A DNA stretch of 64,000 nucleotides, taken from contig JAACJM010000020.1 in assembly GCA_013368315.1 (NCBI GenBank), positions 372,001 through 436,000 on the forward strand. The letters run 5' to 3'. Shown one piece after another: positions 11,059-21,812 of this stretch; the first letter of the stretch is position 1; each line of letters starts with the position of its first letter. A model generated the notes under the pieces. The model was not told the DNA's origin. It made no database searches and worked only from the letters and a program-made list of their open reading frames with translations. The translations under genes and the position numbers were made by a program. This DNA comes from Tetrapyrgos nigripes. Its lineage: Eukaryota > Basidiomycota > Agaricomycetes > Agaricales > Campanellaceae.

Positions 11059-12330
11059 TCAAAACTTCCACAGCTCTCGGGGTTTCAAGTTCTCGGCCGA
11101 GTCCGCCCTGAGTCTACCTTCTGACTCTGGAACCCACCGCACTTCATCATGAGGATCTATCAGGTAAATGTCCATTCCAGCATCACTCAACCCCTTCATT
11201 CGTACCCTGAGTTGAGGGACAAGGTCCACGCCTCTATTCCGAGAAAATGTGAAGCTACGCAACCGACTCTGTTCACGTTGACGTTCCAGGAACGGGACAA
11301 GTACTGAGTAAACGGGAAATTTGTTGGAATTGTGATCGATGGGCCAAGTTTGGAAAGAGTGGTTCGTCGTCGGATGAGAAGGCTGAACGACAGATGTCAT
11401 TCAGAAAGCCATTCCGCCGGTACCTCAGACTCGGAGTGAGGTGTTCGAGGTTGAATGTTGATCGAAAAACCTCCGCCACCTCTTTGATGGTAATCCAGAA
11501 GCGCGCACAGTCAAGCGAAAGGCTTGTCAATACACATTTTGATCTTTGTACCAAAGAGAGGAACTCCACAATGCAGATTAGGAGGGACCACATAGGAGAG
11601 ATGTGGTCCCTCCTAATCTGCATTGTGAAGATACAGACCGACAAATCAACTGCAGTCAGCCGAGGCGCAGTGAAGGATGACAGAAGCCTGGGCAATTCGT
11701 TCGAGTTGTAGCGCGGCTCATCCCCGGAATGACAACATAGGAGGAGCCTTTCGAGGTCAGGGGGGACCAAATGTTGCCCAAGATCAGGATTGTACTTCCC
11801 CAAGAGAAACACCATCCTCCTGATCTCGAGACACTTGAGACGGTCAACTTTTGGCAGCCATTTTTTCAAGTGTGGAACAAGATCATTGGATCTAGAACCG
11901 TCTGTGCTGAATACCATGTTGTCGATGACCACAGTGGTTACCTGGTAGAAGGGGAAGGCTGCCAGTGGCCCACAATGCCATTCGGGCAATTGATTAAAGC
12001 GGATGGTGCGAAGGCGAGGTGCTTTCTTTAGAGCTTCAATCGGGATCGTCTTCTTGAGCCAATATGGAGATCCCATAAAGATGAAGGCCTCTAGCGGAGG
12101 GAATGATATGCGGCCAAAGCGAAGATGCAGGGCTTCCATCGATCACCTGTGGCTACGAAATGACGGAAGAGTCGAAGCCCAGGGGAATCAGCTCGAAGGA
12201 TATAAGGGAAGGGATAATCAAAGTCCTCCGCGATTCTAAGCTGTGTTAGATGAAGAGTCAATGGTGCTTCTTGGGATCTCTTCAGATAGAGATGAATGAG
12301 TGACTCACTCGGAAAGCCGTAGTGTTGTAA
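11059..12330 (-). pseudogene. F-box/LRR-like pseudogene, copy B (5'-truncated)
   Basis: Minus-strand relative of copy A (12707-14477). Shared blocks include YLKRSQEAPLTL, LPKVDRLKCLEIRRM, ELPRLLSSFTAPRL, QRSKCVLTSLSLD and RLRSFTFSRNRGVDLVPQ. The N-terminal coiled coil and F-box are absent; homology stops near 12330, where a GGCTC-rich block begins. One base appears to be missing near 12139 (the frame must change to continue RW|EALHLRFGR). A second shift lies near 11310-11390, before NKFPVYSVLVPFLER. A perfect hairpin palindrome (11567-11627) has replaced the stretch that reads KHVELTGSVPFNNHV in copy A. Intact family members would be substrate receptors of SCF ubiquitin ligases; this copy cannot be. 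Confidence 0.75.
11567..11627. repeat. Perfect 27 bp inverted repeat with 7 nt loop
   Basis: The left arm 11567-11593 and right arm 11601-11627 are exact reverse complements, separated by AGGAGAG. The arms include GCAGATTAGGAGGGACCACA and its complement. The palindrome lies inside F-box pseudogene B, where paralog A has unrelated non-palindromic sequence of similar length, so it appears to have arisen after the two copies separated. Confidence 0.97.
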
Positions 12331-12332
12331 AC

Positions 12333-12425
12333 GGTCCGGCTCAACTCCGGCTAGCCGACGAGCCGAGCCGGTTTTTGAGCCGCGGCTCGGCTCCAGGCGG
12401 CTCTCGACCGACTCTGGCTCGAGTC
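12333..12425. repeat. GGCTC/GAGCC-rich degenerate repeat
   Basis: A GC-rich stretch with recurring GGCTC, GAGCCG and CGGCTC words, including the small palindrome GAGCCGCGGCTC. It sits exactly where F-box copy B loses homology to copy A, so it may mark the truncation breakpoint or an inserted simple repeat. Confidence 0.7.
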
Positions 12426-12706
12426 GTAAAAGCAGGCTCAAATTCCCCAGTCAAGTGCCTTTCTGGGGTTGGAATTTTTTAACGGCCACCATTGTAGACT
12501 CTCAGCGAATGTCCAATCGGAACTGATCTGGATGGATGATTTCGCTGGGAGAGTCATATGTAGACAGGGATGGGTATACCGGAGATTTTTGTCCAGGTCT
12601 TTCGCGGCGGTTTCTACAACTCGGGCTTCCATGGTCATTCACAGATCTCAGAAGCACTTTTTTACGTCTCACTGCATGGATTAAACTTAGGTTACACTGT
12701 CATCCA

Positions 12707-14477
12707 CTAAAACCTCCAAAGATAGGAAGCACCAGAATCACTCAGAAGATCCATCAAGCAAATGTCCATACCCACAGCAATCGGTGCCTTCATCTCTGTC
12801 CTGAACTGAGGAACCAATTCCTCATACCCATCACAAGAAAAAGAAAAGCTCCGTAGACCTGTCCGTCTCCATCTGGTTTCCAGAAATGATACAAGTACGG
12901 GAAAGTCTGGCGCCTTTTTGGGACTTTCAGATTGAAATGTTAGATGCATCAAATTTGGGAGTATGGGTTCCTCTCCAGGATTGTCCGAGGATCCAGAGAT
13001 AGGCAATAATGCATGACAAAGATTATTCAGGAAGTTGTTGTCCCCAAAAGTAATGGAAAGGTGCTCGAGGTTTGGTGTTGACAGGAAGATCCCCAACAAG
13101 TTCATATGAGTTATTTGGAAGCGTATACAGTCAAGGCTGAGAGTTTTCAACACACACTGTGACCTTTGTAGCAAAGAGAGGAACTCTGTTTGGGGCCAAG
13201 GGAGTCGTGACAGGACATGATTGTTGAAGGGTACCGAGCCTGTTAATTCCACATGTTTGCCTGATAGTCCCACTGTATTCAGACGGGGTGCTGTGACAGA
13301 AGACAGGAGCAGCTGAGGTAGCTCGCTGGTTGTGCTAAACAATTCAAAAGAAAATGAAAGCTTTTCAAGGTCAGGAAGTACCCAATGCTGACCCTCCATA
13401 TCATAGTCCCCAATCAGCACCATGTCCCTGATTTCAAGGGACTTCAAGCTATTAACCCTTGGCAGCCAGTCCTTCAAGGAGAAGATGAATCAGTTCAAGC
13501 CAGTGCAGGTGAATGCCATTCGTCCAAATAGCAAAGTCCTGGCCTGAGGGTACAGGAAGGACTGTCCACTGTGTTCACTGTTTAACACACCATAGTGCAC
13601 GGTGTGAAGACGAGGTGCTTTCCTCAAGTCCTCAAACCACCAAGGTGGAGGCTTTAACTGCTCCTGAACCAACTGATTGAACCTGATGGTCTCGAGAATG
13701 GGAAACAATAGGTCTACTGGCCAATGATTCGTCTGGAAGTTTTGGGGTTCTATGTCTAGCGTTACGTGCAGCCACCTATGACATGCAGTGACGAAAAGGT
13801 GGAAGAGGTGATACGCCCTATTAAATTCAAAGCTGTTGACGAAGAGGTGCTTTGGAACACCTTCCACATCAACCCGGCCAAAATCCGTCAAATACAGGGA
13901 CAGTGGTGCTTCTTGGGATCTCTCCAAGTAAAGTGAGAGAGGTAGAGTGATTGTAGGAGTTGATGTCTAGAGCGGCGAGACCAATGTCGATGTGAATAGA
14001 TGTCCACAGTGTTGGGGTTGTCAGAAGGATGTTTCGCCAGTAGCTGCATATTTGTGAGAGGTCTAAGACGGGTCTGGATATCGCATCCACAGAATCAGCT
14101 TGGATGGCCAGCGAATGGCATGACAGTGTATGTTTGAAGACTTCCACGACTAGCTCCTGTGGTAACTTGCAGATGGGTGACCAACAAAGGGAATGGAATG
14201 TTTTCCAATGGTCCTGCAGCTGCCCTATCTCTGTCTCTAGAGGAGCCAGCACTTCCAGCACTTGAGTAACAATATTGCGTTGCTCCTCTATCCGTTTCTC
14301 TAGTTCGTCCATTGTTTGAGTCCACTGATGTTTCTGTGCATCAACCAGCATGAAATTACCGAAGCGAATCTGGTGAAGGATGTCATTTGGAGGGGCACTG
14401 AACTGAAGTTTAGGGGGAAGGATAAACGAGATGGTTTCTCTAGCGTCACGGTTGGAGTGGCTGAACATGGTAGTCAT
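12707..14477 (-). pseudogene. F-box/LRR-like pseudogene, copy A (near full length)
   Basis: The start region (14477 or the second Met at 14468) encodes a heptad-rich coiled coil (LEKRIEEQRNIVTQVLEVL), then an F-box (WSPICKLPQELVVEVFKHTL, ...QICSYWRNILLTTPTLWTSI) and a long leucine-rich C-terminal part ending ...SGASYLWRF. This is the domain order of the large Agaricomycete F-box family, whose members usually bind Skp1 in SCF ubiquitin ligases. Two lesions break it. The frame must shift by +1 between about 13985 and 13935 to pass from IGLAALD to TLPLSLYLERSQEAP. An in-frame TGA sits at 13492-13490, where copy B reads through (MVFSTDGSRSND). No GT..AG pair removes either lesion. It is either a recent pseudogene or carries sequencing errors; the stop favours decay. 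Confidence 0.78.
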
Positions 14478-14764
14478 TGTGGAGGTTCAATACGACCAAA
14501 TGACTTGTCTTCACTGTACTTCAAAACTGGGTCTCTAGAGGGAGGAGGAATAGGTGTAACCTGGCACGAGGGTCCGACTCTGTCCAACAGGTCGAGCGCC
14601 AATACAGCCTCTTCTGGTGGTCAGTTCTGCTCCAAATTTCTCCTGAGACTATCATAGTACCAAAGAGTGCCCTTGCCAAACCTAAGGCCCAGAAAAAGCA
14701 CTCCGTCGTTGATGACGTCAAACATGATGAGCTCAACAAATTTCAAGCAAATCTGCGTGTTACA

Positions 14765-16294
14765 GTGTGACTGTCCACCACAAAAACCTATGCCCCAATA
14801 TCTGCTGAGATCTCGTCTGATTTTCAGTATTTTGTCTATTCAAGAAATGCCACAAGATATCAGTGAGATGGAGAATATTTGAGCGGATAATGGCAATATA
14901 TCGAGGTCCCTTTGCAATATAATGCAGACAGGGAAAGTAATGAGAAGTGAACGAAACATTGCAAAATGAGCGGAGTATTGCGAGACAAGCAATATATTAC
15001 GAGATGAGCAAAGTATTGAAAAGTGAGTAAGATATTCTGCAGTGAACAAGATATCAACCAGTGAATACATTGGGATAGCGGACCTTACATCCAGGGCAAA
15101 GCTGATCATAAGACACGTATATTCAGAGACTATGTACAACTACACGAGTACAGAGTGGTAATCTATGTATAAGACGAATGAAAACCACGCACGAGGGATC
15201 CAAAAGACGTTGAAAGGCCGAAAAGGCAGAGACTCGAGGAAATGTGGGAGGAAGCCAGCATTGAAGAGGAGACAAAACCTAACGAACATTGAGCGTCACT
15301 ATTAGAAATGGAATACGATGGAGGGAAGCTCACCAGATTATGGTCAGGTAAATATCTATGCCCATGACACGCAATGCTGTTAGTAACATGAAGGAAGGAC
15401 TTGAAGAACTGGAAACTCACCATAGAAGCGCATATATGCGCCTTATTGTTTGAGAGGTGAGCGCGCATGCAACTCTGGACAAGATAAGCAAAGAGTTGAA
15501 GCCGATGAGGGCAGAACGCGTACCTTGTTCATCCTAACAGTAACCTTCCCAAAATTTCGGTTCCAAGGGTCCGAAGAAGGTCAACGGTAGCTGTTCCGTA
15601 TGACCACGGAAAGGAGCTTGAAGCTGGAACAAGAGCTGGCTTTGACAAAGATAGTCCTTGGCGGGAGCTGAAATCGAGTCCGAGACAGTCTCTAACGAGT
15701 AAGAAGGGAAGACAGAGGAGGAGGAGGGATGGTGATGGTACGGGTGCAAGAAGTGAAGGGACGCGTCACCCTGTTTTGACGCATTTTGGTCGGAGTTTCA
15801 ATTACAACATCACCTTCAAGTCTTTACGACTTTACGACCTCCTTCCCTGCTCATCGACACGACGGTCACAATGGCTCGAACCTTTATACGATAAAGACGA
15901 GTAGTCCTTTCCTTTCTCCCTCAAGTTAGCTAGGACGCAGTAGACTGGTTTTATATGGCGTGTGCTGTATGAGGCGAAGTATCTATGAAACATTAGCAAT
16001 ATAAGTATCATTTTTCAATGTATTGAAAACGACTCAAAATTTCTTCAAAACCTGCTGAAAACCTCGCCAATATGTCGCCAAAGTTTGGACCCGTCCGTGA
16101 TACTTTGCGAAATGACCCAAAATATTGCAAGATCTTGCCCCATTTTGCAAAACACCGCGATTCGGACCCAGATATCATCAATACTTCAACAATACCTCAA
16201 CGAAAGATCACCCTGTTTCAGAATCAGCCAATATTTTGCCGTATATTGGTCCGTTTTTCAATATTTTGGTCTGTCAGTTTTTGTGGTGTCACAC
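14765..16294. mobile_element. Possible AT-rich element with short TIRs
   Basis: The left end (from 14765: GTGTGAC, a short gap, then ACCACAAAAAC) matches the reverse complement of the right end at 16294 (GTGTGAC then ACCACAAAAAC). Both subterminal regions (14815-15070 and about 15980-16270) are packed with degenerate words such as AATATTG, GCAATAT and GCGAAATGA, like subterminal repeats of DNA transposons. The interior has no recognisable transposase. A minus-strand exon-like ORF (15163-15468) with splice-like signals is too weak to call. No clear target duplication was found; TGCGT occurs near both ends but is not adjacent. Moderate to low confidence. Confidence 0.4.
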
Positions 16295-16318
16295 CATGCG
16301 TCTTAGCGTAGGTACTAA

Positions 16319-16571
16319 CACACCCAGTAGTAACCAATATTCCATGGCCAGAAGTTAATTAGGAAACATCAAATCTCTGGTGCTCGAAAACGGATTCGAA
16401 AACTTTAAATTTCCGAAGCCTCGGCAAGCGATCCGATTGGCTCGGATCCGCTTCCGATAAATTTCTGAAGCACGAAAACCTTTCGTTTCCAAATGAGTTT
16501 CCTGGTCCCTCGAAAACTTGACCTTTTCGAACTAACTTTTGGCCAATGAATATTGGTTAGTGCTGGGTGTG
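16319..16571. mobile_element. 253 bp MITE, TAA target duplication
   Basis: Terminal inverted repeats of about 45-50 bp start CACACCCAG and continue with TAACCAATATTC and ATTGGCCA/CATGGCCA-type words at both ends. The element is flanked by TAA at 16316-16318 and 16572-16574. A 3 bp TWA duplication with short TIRs and no coding capacity is typical of Tourist/PIF-Harbinger-type MITEs (family knowledge). It lies immediately beside the right end of the possible 1.5 kb element. Confidence 0.85.
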
Positions 16572-16751
16572 TAAGGTAGCCGATTGTTAATTTCATTTCT
16601 GATTGGCTGACGGTCTACTTCCTCTCCTTTACGGGCTACCACTACAAACACTCTCGGAGAGTACCAGTTCCTGGCTGCTTTACCTCACCTCTCAAGCCAA
16701 CTGGCAACATATTTCCTAGGCCTTCAGGCCAAAGCGTGATAGACGGGTATA

Positions 16752-17660
16752 CTATTTGCGTATAAGTACATTAACAGTACTCGAGCCTGTATCCCGTACA
16801 CTCACAAATACACCTTCTCCTTCTATCTGTATCTCTACTAACTCGACGTATCTCGGAGCTCGCATGGCTGATAAATCAATGGCCTGCAAACGAGGGGTAG
16901 TGATAGAAGATAGAAGACGAGGTATTTCCTCGGCTGCAGTGTCCGAGTCGTAGCCGACAGATAATGAAAGCCTTTCGAGAATCGAGGAAGAATTACAGGC
17001 TGCCGGTCCAAATCCTTCTGTTAGTTCTTCAGAAGCGTCAATCTCCTGATTTCGAGGTGCTTCAGACCGCAAAATTTTGGAATCCACTGCCTCAGGGACC
17101 GAACGTATGTACATGGGCGTTCCGAGTGTCAGCCGTCCAAACATCATGTTTCCGAATATCACAATGCTTGCTTGAGGAAATGGGAAAGAAGGTACACAAA
17201 ATGCGTTGGGAAATCCACGATCAAGTTGCTTTTGTCAAGTGCACGAACCACCAATGCACGTCCGGCAGCTGGGGAAAAGACTCGACCAGAGGTGATGCTT
17301 TAAACGATGGTCTCTAACGAAGAAAATGAGGGGTCTGGGACATCAGAGCTGGTTTAGTAGCTGAGAGCATCTATGTCAAGCGTCACTGGATGCTTCATCT
17401 ATGGCTTGCTGTTCTTATGAAGTGATTAGAGGACTCATGGTTCCTGGGTCCAAACGGTGGTTGGTCATAATGGATGTCGAGATCTGTCAAATGAAGAGCT
17501 GTCCAAGTACACTGGTATGAGGGAGGTGGAAAGGTTGCGATTGGCATCGGCAACAGCGACAGGTGCCAATGGAAGACCAAAGGGACGAAGTGGACAATGT
17601 GATGCTGCGCTAGTAGCTGCAGACTTGTGAGATCCAAAGCGGGATGAAATGGGTTGCATC
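16752..17660 (-). pseudogene. F-box/LRR-like remnant, copy C
   Basis: Scattered minus-strand blocks resemble copies A and B in the same order. LDLTSLQLLAQHH (about 17636-17595) corresponds to LDLSQICSYWRN, and SILERLSLSVGYDSD...EEIPRLLSSITTPRL (about 16985-16880) corresponds to DLERLLLCC...ELPRLLSSFTAPRL. Frames change and stops intervene, so no protein can be assembled. It is the most decayed of the three copies in this zone. Confidence 0.55.
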
Positions 17661-17748
17661 CAGTCCTTAGTTCGCCATAGGCATGAACTCAAATTTACCA
17701 ACTACACATAACACCAACATAACACTCAAATGAAGTAGGAAATGTCCA

Positions 17749-19536
17749 TCAAAGCTGGGAATGATGGTCCGTTCCTTCGTCCGCACTGCGGCCCTCAATC
17801 CCAATCCCGACTCGTCCAGCTTCACTTCTTGGGTCGCCATCTACACCAACACTAACACCATCGCTACTATCAGTAGCAGCGACGCTGAGATACATCTCTT
17901 CCGTTATCTCATCCATCTCCCAATATTTCTCCCATTCATCCTCGTATAGTGTGGTTGGATCGGAATCAAAACCTTTTGACCCAGATGAGTTGAAGGGGCT
18001 TTCGTTGTCCTCGACGAAGCCAATGTCGAGAGGTGCAAGCTGAGTGCTTGGAGGTGGTGGTGTTGTTTGAGCATGGGCTGCATGCGATGACGCCGAGGGA
18101 AGTTGATTAGAGATAGATGAAGCAGCGGGAGCGGGGGCAGGAGTAGAGTAGGCTGGTATCAAGGTCGACGATATGGAAGGTTCTGAGTCTGGAAGCACCG
18201 ATATACCACCCGTTGTAACAATGTAATCAACTGAGGTGGGAGGTGCCACAGAAGAGAATATGACTGTCAAGCGACGGATTAACGTTGAGTTGTCGTTCTC
18301 ATCACCTCTCTCTCCCTGTGAGGTTGTATTGGATGACGACGACAAGGACCCAGAAGCAGAATTGATACGCTGCCTTTTGTCTCCTGGTGCAGGAAGGGAA
18401 TCTAGATACCTCCGCCTTCCCGTCCTCGAAAGCATAATCCTAGTATTGACCTGGTTGGCCCAAACCAGTCCCAACGAAGCTTCCTTCCTATCTTCTCCGG
18501 GTAAACTGTGTGCACGGTTGAACCATCGAGAATGTGAAGCGTATAATAGGCCCTCGAAGTGATCATCCTCTTCTGTTTCATAAATGTCGGTATGGAATGC
18601 ATCAACGACTTCGTTTAGCACTACGATAGCCAAGCCGTATCGACTTGCTAGTTCGTGTAGAAGGGTAGAGATTGTCGTGATATTGTGAGAACGCTCAACT
18701 AGAGTGTTGGTGGTTGTCTGGTTTGTAAGATGGAATAGTTCACCGAGGGCGTCGATGATAAGAAGTCGGACGGGTTCGCCTTTCCCGTCTTTCAAGCGGG
18801 TCTCGACAAAGTTGGGTAGAATGGTAGAGAGGATGTTTTCCAGGGAAGAAATCGCTGGGACTCTGAGCGTGTGTACGTTGTCAAAGAGCTGCCCACTTGA
18901 AAGTTCAGAAAAGATAGGATGCGCGGTAGCAATTTCCTTGAGACGTTGTGTTTCGAGTTGTCTTGAAGTGGTCAGGTAGCAAGTCGACCCTTCTAGACCT
19001 CCTTGGGATCGTGGTAGTTGAACAGCTAGTGAAAGCTGAAGAGCTAGCTGGGTCTTCCCGGCGGAGCTGAGAAGAAATCGGAACAGCCTATAAGACGAAG
19101 ATAAAGGAGGAGCAAACCTTTCACCAACAATCTCCCAAACCATACCAGTTTGTAATCCACCCCCGAGGGCAGCATCGAGGATTTCATCACCCGTAGTAAA
19201 TTTCTCTCCAGTGAGACGAAGCTGACGTGTTATTTGATCGTCTTCATCGTCTGAAGGTCCAAAGATGTCTTCCAATGTCCTTGCTTGGATTGGCTGCCCA
19301 CGACACGCCAATTCGACAAGAGGTTGGATTTCAGAAAGCGCGACGCGGCATCTACGAGCAATTTCTTCAGCTGGAGTGAGTACGAGGTCGGAGACTGTTA
19401 GTATTCTGCCTAGATGTGAGATATTTCAGTGCGCTAAGATAGCAAATAAACTTGTCTGCCCACCTTTTCTTAAAAGGGCTTTCTGCGCGTAAGTAAACGC
19501 AGGATGTGTTGCGAGAACAGGGCTGGGGTCAAGCAT
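17749..19536 (-). CDS. XRCC3: XRCC3/Rad57-type RecA-family recombination protein
   Basis: Three exons (19536-19464, 19409-19118, 19066-17749) join in phase to about 560 aa. The start at MLDPSPVLATHPAF is the first ATG giving the family's N-terminal helix-hairpin-like region (LTVSDLVLTPAEEIARRC). The ATPase core has TGEKFTTGDEILDAALGGG, Walker A GESSAGKTQLALQLSLAVQ (split by a 51 bp intron after GES), Walker B VRLLIIDALGELF, then LAIVVLNEV and LVWANQVNTRIML. GESSAGKTQ and WANQ are typical of XRCC3 among Rad51 paralogs. These act with Rad51 in homologous recombination in the nucleus. A disordered Ser/Pro/Thr-rich tail of 200+ residues makes it longer than human XRCC3 (about 346 aa). It shares a 147 bp divergent promoter with POLD2. 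Confidence 0.88.
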
Positions 19537-19683
19537 AATTTCGTGTATTTGATCAACCTGATCTAGTATCAGGACATGTCTGGAGATCCCAGTCAGAAGC
19601 AGTGATGGTGGTACAAAGACAAGCAGGATCAACAACTTTAACGCGAGACGCGTGACACCGACGCGTCCTTCTCCCCAACCACC
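19537..19683. promoter_or_regulatory. 147 bp divergent promoter region, XRCC3-like/POLD2
   Basis: Only 147 bp separates the two start codons. It must hold both 5' untranslated regions and core promoters. It contains paired GACGCG/ACGCGT words (ACGCGAGACGCGTG and CGACGCGTCC, about 19640-19668), which match the ACGCGT-type MluI cell-cycle box bound by MBF in yeasts. MBF control of S-phase genes is known in ascomycetes; its use here is inference. Confidence 0.7.
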
Positions 19684-21762
19684 ATGACTATCGACTTTGA
19701 TCTCCTGTAAGCTCATTTGCTCTCGAATAATTTCTGTCTCTAATCCAATATCTAGACCGGAACCCTCGACATCGAAGGAACCCGTCAAACGCGCAGTCAC
19801 CACCATCATTCCTACAACCTCAGACTCAAAATCGGCGTCAAGTTCTAAAAAGACCTCTTCCACCTCGACCGACCTCCCAAATTTGCCCTCTTTTCGAATC
19901 GACAAGGCGCATAGGTCATATAAACATCAATACTCCAACATCTACTTCGTCAGATTAAGGATATTGCGCCAATATGTTGAAGAGAGCGCAAAGAAAAGAT
20001 GGGCGGACGTCCCTGGTGCGTGCTCTCTTCAAACCTTTTCGGCGGTTTACGAGCCCTTTTTCTACAGGAAATCCACTATACGTTCCTCGAGTACTCGAAA
20101 TCGTCAAGACTAAACTGTGCTGGATTGTCGGTACAGTCTACATGGACATGCCTCTCAAGCCTAACATTCTTGAGGATATCTCAAGAGAGGTGTGTGTTTC
20201 CGAAAATGCCTCTCCTTGTCATGATCTTAAATCAACTCGTATGCTAGCACGGTCTTCCACCTCTTCCGCCCGCAAATTACTCCTCCATTTCCGATAAAAT
20301 AATGCTTGAAGACGAGTCTGGTCGTATCCTACTTCAAGGAGATCTTATCCAAACACTCATCAACGAAGACAGCGCAGAAAGGACTGGAACGAACGCTAAC
20401 GTGTCAGGTCTAGTCACTGGCGTCATATTAGCTGCATTGGGAAAGGAGACACAGAACGGAGAATTTGAAGTGGTGGATTTATGTTATGGTGGTATGCCAC
20501 CACAACCATCTCTGGAGGCTAGTAAGGATGAGGATGAAATGGATGTGGATAGTACGTTCTGTCATACTCTTTTCATGTCTGATGCGTCGCTCAGTTTCAT
20601 TACAGACCAGCCCGACGCGTCTTCGTCATCGGAAGAAAAAGACACAGATACGTGGATAGCTTTCGTTTCTGGACTTTCCATAAACGAGCCTTCTCCTGCC
20701 GACGTGTCTACTCAACTCTTAATCGAGTATCTCTCAGGAGAAGCTGCTGGTTTGGATGACCAAGTATCTACTTCTCGGATATCCAGGCTTGTGATCGCTG
20801 GAGATTCTCTGGCATCCATGGTGGTCACTGGTAAAGGCGAAGCAGACGCTGATGGCATAAAGAGGAGCATAAAGGAAAAGAAAGAAATGGTCGGGACGAA
20901 GATTGCTCGCGGAGTGGGTGCACTGCTGTCTGCTACATTTCATTCTGACCTAACTACATTTATCACATAGCGCAAATACGGCTACGACTCGACCACCTTC
21001 TCTCCTCATCCCACAAGGGCACTGTCTGCACATCTTCTCGACCTAGGCCGTGTAATGCCCGTGCATATTCTCCCCGGAGAACATGATCCTGCAGGAACCA
21101 TCCTTCCTCAACAACCATTCCCTAGAGGAATGTTCGGTGACGTATCGGCTTTCCCAACCTTCTCCTCCGAGACCAATCCAACCTGGGTACGTCTCAGCGC
21201 GCCATCTCCATCGCCGTCGAAACAGGACATCACACGAACGTTCCTTGTGCATTCAGGACAGCCAGTAAACGACATGTTCAAATACCTTCCCTCCCCTGCG
21301 TCCTCCTCAACTAGAGTGAGAGCGAAGCTGGACCTGGCAGAGTCGTCGTTGAGATGGCGGCATATAGCACCGACAGCTCCAGATACGCTTTGGTGTCATC
21401 CGTATTTCGATCGGGATCCTTTTATTCTGGAGCAAACTCCGGATATCTATGCAATTGGAGGGCAGGAGTCCTTTGGTACGAGATTGGTGGAGGAATTTGA
21501 AGATGAGGACATCAAGAGATGTAGGATAGTGCTGCTTCCCTCGTTCGCAAAGACGGGTACACTAGTACTTGTCAATATGCGGACACTAGGTGTGAAGACG
21601 GTGAAATTTGCTGTGAAGGGTATGACTGGAGATGGCCAAGACGTCGAGATTGCAGATGAGACTGTGAAGAAGGAGGAACCTGAAGCCGAGCCTAGGATGC
21701 GTTCACCTGATTCCCCAGATTCAATACCAGACTCGTCGAATCCAGCTTCGCAGATGTACTAG
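19684..21762 (+). CDS. POLD2: DNA polymerase delta small subunit (subunit 2)
   Basis: Six exons (19684-19706, 19756-20015, 20068-20189, 20248-20551, 20606-20913, 20971-21762) join in phase to about 602 aa. Family landmarks in order: HQYSNIYFVRLRIL, an OB-fold start WIVGTVYMDMPLKPNILEDI, LEDESGRILLQGD, VSGLVTGVILAALG, a phosphoesterase-fold part WIAFVSGLSI and RLVIAGDSLAS, then VHILPGEHDPAGTILPQQPF, HIAPTAPDTLWCHPY, DPFILEQTPDIYAIGGQ and TLVLVNMRTL. This is the B-subunit (Cdc1/Pol31) of the replicative polymerase delta, bridging catalytic and accessory subunits in the nucleus. It is longer than human p50 (469 aa) through a Ser/Lys-rich N-terminal insert and a disordered C-tail. Exon 1 encodes only MTIDFDL plus two bases. 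No frameshift seen. Confidence 0.93.
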
Positions 21763-21812
21763 TTTGTGTAAATTATTCTTCTCGAATTATACGATAGTGC
21801 GATTTGTACGGG

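Noticed and set aside
11394..12239. Plus-strand ORFs opposite the F-box pseudogene
   Set aside because: Shadows of the minus-strand coding-derived sequence.
15163..15749. Minus-strand exon-like ORFs with GTGAGT/GTACGC sites
   Set aside because: Best splicing gives only about 24 codons before a stop; no gene could be built.
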